Source of the DNA: Caulobacter rhizosphaerae
Lineage (GTDB): Bacteria; Pseudomonadota; Alphaproteobacteria; Caulobacterales; Caulobacteraceae
DNA length: 64,000 bases
Direction of reading: 5' to 3'
Assembly (NCBI RefSeq): GCF_010977555.1
Contig: NZ_CP048815.1
Span: 3,650,501-3,714,500 of the forward strand
Shown here: piece after piece, positions 60,220 to 64,000 of the stretch
How the letters are laid out: every line of letters starts with the position of its first letter
Position numbering within the stretch: position 1 is the stretch's first letter
Translations under genes and position numbers: made by a program
Notes under the pieces: model-generated
What the model was told of the DNA's origin: nothing
Databases searched by the model: none
What the model saw: the letters and a program-made list of their open reading frames with translations, nothing else

Positions 60220-60954
60220 TTGGTGATCCGTACGCAGCCAGGCCTCAGTCTGACCTATGGACTCGTCGAGTCCCTGGGACAGGCCATCGTCACGGGGGAA
60301 TACGCTCAAGTCGGCTTCCCGACCGAGGGCGAGTTGTCAAAGCAGTTCGGCGCCAGCCGGACGGTCACGCGCGAAGCGGTCAAGATGCTGACCGCCAAGG
60401 GCCTGCTCAGCGCCCGCCCCCGCCACGGCACGGTGGTCGAGCCCGAGAACGAGTGGAACCTGCTGGATCCTGACGTCCTGCGCTGGATGCTGGAGCGCAA
60501 GTTCTCCCTGCGCCTGCTGGCCGAGTTCACCGAGATGCGCCTGGGCATCGAGCCCGCCGCCGCAGGCCTCGCCGCTCGCAACGCCGACGAGGCGGGGCTG
60601 AACGGCATCCGCAAGGCGCTGGATCGCATGAAGACCGCGGCCGAGGGCGAGGACGACCCGCTGACGGCCGACATCGCCTTCCACGTGGCGATCCTCAACG
60701 CCACCAAGAACCCGTTCTATCGCGACCTGCACGAGCTGGTGAACACCGCCCTGCGGATCTCGATCCGCTTCACCAACCGCATCAAGGGCCGCACCGCCTC
60801 GATCCCGTCGCACGAGGACGTGGCCAGCGCCATCTTCGCCCGCGACGCCGAGGCGGCGCAGAAGGCCATGCAGGTGATCCTGGTCGATGTTCTGGACCTG
60901 ATCCGCGCCGCCTCGCCCGAGACCGAGTCGGAAGCCGCTCGCCGCGACGCCTGA
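60220..60954 (+). CDS. FadR-subfamily GntR transcriptional regulator
   Basis: 244 residues from TTG 60220 (GGGGG seven bases before); GTG 60223 or a TTG at 60136 are alternatives. The winged helix is FPTEGELSKQFGASRTVTREAVKMLTAKGLL. The FCD ligand domain follows with its conserved metal-binding pattern: RLGIEPAAAGLAA, ADIAFHVAILNATKNP and IPSHEDVASAI. FCD regulators often sense sugar acids or their 2-keto-3-deoxy products. It lies just after the sugar-acid operon and before GH5, so both are possible targets. Confidence 0.9.
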   Translation: MVIRTQPGLSLTYGLVESLGQAIVTGEYAQVGFPTEGELSKQFGASRTVTREAVKMLTAKGLLSARPRHGTVVEPENEWNLLDPDVLRWMLERKFSLRLLAEFTEMRLGIEPAAAGLAARNADEAGLNGIRKALDRMKTAAEGEDDPLTADIAFHVAILNATKNPFYRDLHELVNTALRISIRFTNRIKGRTASIPSHEDVASAIFARDAEAAQKAMQVILVDVLDLIRAASPETESEAARRDA

Positions 60955-61005
60955 TCGGCCCGCCCCGCTGGATCGGTCTTGCGCACGCGCGACTTCAGGC
61001 TAAGA

Positions 61006-61021
61006 CTGACAACGTTGTCAG
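61006..61021. promoter_or_regulatory. Perfect palindrome CTGACAACGTTGTCAG before the GH5 gene
   Basis: A 16-base perfect inverted repeat, 35 bases before the GH5 start. A 12-of-14 match lies before the GH3 gene (27687-27700). The symmetric CG centre is typical of LacI-family operators. Confidence 0.65.
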
Positions 61022-61055
61022 ACCACAGCCCGCAGAGGCTGCTCGAGGAAACGCC

Positions 61056-62069
61056 ATGGTCAAAACCCTCCAGGCCCTGATCCGTCCCCTGGCCGCCCTG
61101 GGCCTAGCCTCAGCCTTGATCGCCTTGCCCGCCGCGGCGCGCGAGATCTCCCCGCTGGACCAGGTCAGGACCATGACCCGAGGGGTCAACGTCCTGGGCT
61201 ATGATCCGCTGTGGAAGGATCCGGCCAAGGGCCGCTTCCAGATGCGGCATTTCAAGACGATCAAGGACGGCGGCTTCAATACGGTGCGGCTGAACCTGCA
61301 CGCCTTTGAGCACATGGACGCCGACAACCGGCTGGACCCCGCCTGGCTGAAGACCCTGGACCAAGTCGTCGACGCCGCCCTGGCCCAGAAGCTGACGGTC
61401 ATTCTCGACGAGCACGACTTCAATGTCTGCGGCGAGGATCCTGCGGTCTGCAAACCCAAGCTGGTCGCCTTCTGGAAGCAGATCGGCGAACACTACAGGG
61501 ACGCGCCGGACCAAGTGGTGTTCGAACTGCTGAACGAGCCCTGCAAGGGCCTCACCGACGAGGTCTGGAACGCCTGGGTCGCCGAGCTCCTGCCAGTCGT
61601 GCGGGCGACCAATCCCACGCGCAATGTCGTGGTCGGCCCCGCCTTCTGGAACAATATCAGCCACCTCGACCAGCTGAAGCTGCCGGAAGGCGATCGCCAC
61701 CTGATCGCCACCGTCCACTACTACCTGCCCATGGAGTTCACCCATCAGGGCGCCTCGTGGAATCCGGCCACGCCCAAGACCGGCGTGACCTGGGGCACGG
61801 ACGCCGAGCGCCAGCGGATGAAGGCCGACTTCGACGGCGTCCAGGCCTGGGCCAAGGCCCATGGCCGGCCCATGCTGCTGGGCGAGTTCGGCGCCTACGA
61901 CAAGGGCGACATGGCCTCGCGCGCCGCCTACACCGCCGCCGCCGCCCGCGAGGCCGAGGCCCGCGGCTGGGCCTGGGCCTACTGGCAGTTCGACAGCGAC
62001 TTCATCGCCTACGACATCGGCAAGGACGCCTGGGTCGAGCCGATCCGCAAGGCGCTGGTCCCGCGATAG
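61056..62069 (+). CDS. GH5 family endoglucanase / endo-xyloglucanase, secreted
   Basis: 337 residues with a signal peptide (to PAAARE). The catalytic acid is E161 in FELLNEPCKG and the nucleophile E277 in LLGEFGAYDKG; NTVRLNLH, VILDEHDFN and TVHYYLP are also typical of GH5. It cuts beta-1,4-glucan chains; in this genomic setting xyloglucan is a likely substrate, but the sequence alone cannot separate it from cellulose or mixed-linkage glucan. It has its own palindromic operator and is followed after 94 bases by the aldo/keto reductase gene. Confidence 0.9.
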   Translation: MVKTLQALIRPLAALGLASALIALPAAAREISPLDQVRTMTRGVNVLGYDPLWKDPAKGRFQMRHFKTIKDGGFNTVRLNLHAFEHMDADNRLDPAWLKTLDQVVDAALAQKLTVILDEHDFNVCGEDPAVCKPKLVAFWKQIGEHYRDAPDQVVFELLNEPCKGLTDEVWNAWVAELLPVVRATNPTRNVVVGPAFWNNISHLDQLKLPEGDRHLIATVHYYLPMEFTHQGASWNPATPKTGVTWGTDAERQRMKADFDGVQAWAKAHGRPMLLGEFGAYDKGDMASRAAYTAAAAREAEARGWAWAYWQFDSDFIAYDIGKDAWVEPIRKALVPR

Positions 62070-62163
62070 AGCGTAACGACCGACGAACAGAAGAGTGGGA
62101 TGACAAGCTTGGTTTTCCAAGCCATGCGTCCAGTCCGCGCCCCCTCCACACAGGAACCTTCCC

Positions 62164-63222
62164 GTGCAGAAGCCCTACGTCGCCGCCCCGACCCGCTATG
62201 ACGCCATGCCCTATCGCCGCACCGGCCGCAGCGGGCTGGACTTGCCGGCGATCTCGCTGGGCCTGTGGCAGAACTTCGGGGGCGCCGACGTGTTCGAAAC
62301 GGGTCGCGCCATCCTGCGCCGCGCGTTCGACCTGGGCGTCACCCATTTCGACCTGGCCAACAATTACGGCCCGCCCTACGGCTCGGCCGAGGAGAACTTC
62401 GGCAAGGTCATGGCCAGCGACTTCGCCGCCCATCGTGACGAGCTGGTGATCTCCACCAAGGCCGGCTGGGACATGTGGCCAGGCCCGTACGGGGGGATCG
62501 GCGGCTCGCGCAAGTACCTCATCGCCAGCTGCGACCAGAGCCTCAAGCGCATGGGGCTGGACTATGTCGACATCTTCTACTCGCACCGGGTCGATCCGAC
62601 GACGCCGCTGGAGGAGACCATGGGCGCCCTGGCCCACCTGCACCGTCAGGGCAAGGCGCTGTACGTGGGCATATCCTCCTATTCGCCGGAACTGACCCGC
62701 CAGGCCGTCGCGATCCTGAAGTCGGAAGGCGTGCCGCTGCTGATCCACCAGCCGTCCTATTCGATGCTGAACCGCTGGATCGAGGACGAACTGCTGGACG
62801 CCCTGGAGGACCTGGGCGTGGGCTGCATCGCCTTCTCGCCCCTGGCCCAAGGGATGCTGACCAACAAGTACCTGGGCGGCGTGCCCCAGGACTCCCGCGC
62901 GGCCCGCGAGGGCTCGCTGGGCGGCCACCTGCTCAGCGCCGACAACCTGGCCCGCATCCAGGCGCTGAACCAGATCGCCCAGGCGCGCGGCCAGAGCCTG
63001 GCCCAGATGGCCCTGGCCTGGGTGCTGCGCGACCCCCGCGTCACCTCGGCCCTGATCGGCGCGCGCACCGTGGCCCAGCTGGAAGACTCCCTGGCCGCGC
63101 TGAACACCCTGGGCTTCACGCCCGAGGAACTGGGCCAGATCGACCGCCACGCCATCGAGGGCGCGATCGACCTGTGGAAGGTCTCGTCCAGCCTGGCCGT
63201 TTCGGATCTGCCCAAAGGCTGA
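62164..63222 (+). CDS. Aldo/keto reductase, L-glyceraldehyde 3-phosphate reductase (YghZ) type
   Basis: 352 residues from GTG 62164, with AGGAA eight bases before it. The NADPH-dependent barrel shows the catalytic set in FDLANNYGPPYGSAEENFG (Asp, Tyr), STKAGWDMWPGPYG (Lys) and DIFYSHRVDP (His). The MWPGPYG segment and length are those of YghZ-like enzymes, which reduce L-glyceraldehyde 3-phosphate and methylglyoxal-type aldehydes. It may detoxify aldehydes from sugar breakdown; it shares direction with GH5. Confidence 0.9.
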   Translation: MQKPYVAAPTRYDAMPYRRTGRSGLDLPAISLGLWQNFGGADVFETGRAILRRAFDLGVTHFDLANNYGPPYGSAEENFGKVMASDFAAHRDELVISTKAGWDMWPGPYGGIGGSRKYLIASCDQSLKRMGLDYVDIFYSHRVDPTTPLEETMGALAHLHRQGKALYVGISSYSPELTRQAVAILKSEGVPLLIHQPSYSMLNRWIEDELLDALEDLGVGCIAFSPLAQGMLTNKYLGGVPQDSRAAREGSLGGHLLSADNLARIQALNQIAQARGQSLAQMALAWVLRDPRVTSALIGARTVAQLEDSLAALNTLGFTPEELGQIDRHAIEGAIDLWKVSSSLAVSDLPKG

Positions 63223-63263
63223 CTGCATCTTGCGGTGGAGCGCCGTCGGAATACAATTGCCTC

Positions 63264-64000
63264 ATGACCGTGGGGGCCGATGGCTTGGACCAGACAGTGA
63301 GCGGCATGGACCGGCTGACCGAGCGCGAGCGCGCCTGCCTGAGTCTCGTGGACGAGCATCTCAGCTCCAAGGAAATCGCCCGCCGCCTCGGCCTCTCCAA
63401 GCACACCGTCGACTGGCACCTGGACAAGGCGCGGCGTCGTCTGGGGGCCGCCGACCGTTACGAGGCCGCCCGCCTGATCTCCCGCCGCGGCCTGACGGCT
63501 CCGTCTTGGTCCTGCCCCTCGCCCCCTCCGATCGCGTCGGGGTCCGACGCGGCGGGGCTAGCCTCCGTCCCTTCCTCCGGGTCTCCTGACCTCGTCGAGG
63601 TTTCGCGCTCCTCCGGCCGTCGGGCCGAAGGTCGCGACATCGAGGAAGGAACAGCACGTGCCGCCACTCACGGACTCCCAGAAGGATGCGATCAACCAGG
63701 CGATCGGCCTCCGCCGCGACGCCCTGAACTTTCACAAGGCCTGGCCGACCCTGAACTCGCAGGACGACCTGGCGCCGCCCTTCACCTGGACGGAACTGGA
63801 ACGTCAGCTCGCCAGTCTGGCGGCGACCGCCCAGAACGCCCTGATGGCGTCGGACCTGGTCAGCGCGACGCGCAAGCAGGCCAGTTTCAAGCCGCCGGAA
63901 ATGGTGCTGCGCGAGATCCTTTGCGTGGCGGGAGCCCTGATGGACGAGAGCTTCCTGCCTTCCGGCCGATCGGACCTTGGGGAGGCCCCAATGACCTGAC
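63264..64000 (+). CDS. LuxR-type helix-turn-helix regulator, real end uncertain
   Basis: ATG 63264 (or 63306) starts a protein with a clear LuxR C-terminal DNA-binding domain: LTERERACLSLVDEHLSSKEIARRLGLSKHTVDWHLDKARRRLG, then AADRYEAARLI. There is no receiver or ligand domain before it. After a Pro/Ser-rich tail the frame has no stop codon up to the window end, but from about 63657 it overlaps a second ORF with better codon use and its own ribosome site. The true gene probably ends near 63650 or continues through an overlap; a frameshift or sequence error is possible. The HTH itself is certain. Confidence 0.6.
   Translation, partial: MTVGADGLDQTVSGMDRLTERERACLSLVDEHLSSKEIARRLGLSKHTVDWHLDKARRRLGAADRYEAARLISRRGLTAPSWSCPSPPPIASGSDAAGLASVPSSGSPDLVEVSRSSGRRAEGRDIEEGTARAATHGLPEGCDQPGDRPPPRRPELSQGLADPELAGRPGAALHLDGTGTSARQSGGDRPERPDGVGPGQRDAQAGQFQAAGNGAARDPLRGGSPDGRELPAFRPIGPWGGPNDL
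63658..63999 (+). CDS. Hypothetical protein, 113 residues
   Basis: GTG 63658 is preceded by GAGGAAGGA seven bases earlier. The protein is soluble, with a helical pattern (DSQKDAINQAIGLRRDALNFHKAWP, TWTELERQLASLAATAQNALMASDLV) and strong GC at third codon positions, as in neighbouring genes. The stop TGA is at the last bases of the window. No family was recognised. It overlaps the open extension of the LuxR-type frame. Confidence 0.6.
   Translation: MPPLTDSQKDAINQAIGLRRDALNFHKAWPTLNSQDDLAPPFTWTELERQLASLAATAQNALMASDLVSATRKQASFKPPEMVLREILCVAGALMDESFLPSGRSDLGEAPMT

Overview
The window is high-GC alphaproteobacterial DNA that looks like a Caulobacter-type genome (Caulobacter, Phenylobacterium and Brevundimonas group). 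The reasons are two large TonB-dependent receptors (TBDRs), one of the TonB-Xanth-Caul type, tandem flavin-dependent tryptophan-halogenase homologues beside a TBDR, frequent GTG and TTG starts, four-base ATGA gene overlaps, and many short inverted repeats between genes. No rRNA, tRNA, CRISPR array, integrase or transposase was recognised. Genus assignment is inference.

Layout. 1-4535: a sugar-uptake and pentose-phosphate type module, with an ABC ATPase (cut by the window edge) and a DUF2291 lipoprotein on the minus strand, divergent from a split transketolase and an FGGY kinase. 4536-5286: an inverted repeat and a strongly structured stretch with no recognisable gene. 5287-8436: an Oar-like TBDR. 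9046-14969: housekeeping genes (sulfurtransferase-like, metallo-beta-lactamase fold, an acyl-CoA ligase with a membrane tail, a hybrid histidine kinase). 15132-16908: five small unknown or little-known proteins. 17096-22711: an APH/ATPase fusion, a TetR regulator, pdxH, a DnaJ-like protein, and the ohr-ohrR peroxide pair with a palindromic operator. 

23207-34025: polysaccharide genes (sialate-O-acetylesterase-like, GH3, GH74, GH29, GH43). 34035-42345: a complete histidine utilisation cluster (hutC-hutF divergent from hutI-hutH-hutG-hutU-hutD) that makes glutamate through N-formylglutamate. 42495-43842: an M23 peptidase and a PIN toxin-antitoxin pair. 43939-54795: GH31, GH35, two halogenase homologues and a TBDR. 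55128-60042: an IlvD/Edd sugar-acid dehydratase, DgoK, DgoA and a sodium/sugar symporter. 60220-63222: a FadR-type GntR regulator, a GH5 endoglucanase and an aldo/keto reductase. The right end holds a LuxR-type HTH gene and a small unknown ORF.

Taken together, the glycoside hydrolases form a nearly complete xyloglucan toolkit: backbone cutting (GH74, GH5, GH3), side-chain removal of xylose (GH31), galactose (GH35), fucose (GH29), arabinose or xylose (GH43) and acetyl groups (esterase), outer-membrane uptake (TBDR), inner-membrane uptake (SSS symporter), and catabolism of a galactonate- or arabinonate-type sugar acid (dehydratase, DgoK, DgoA). Pairs of matching palindromes in front of separate genes suggest at least three regulons that tie the scattered pieces together. 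The hut genes and the toxin-antitoxin pair sit in the middle of this region. Substrate assignments come from family knowledge and context, not from experiment.
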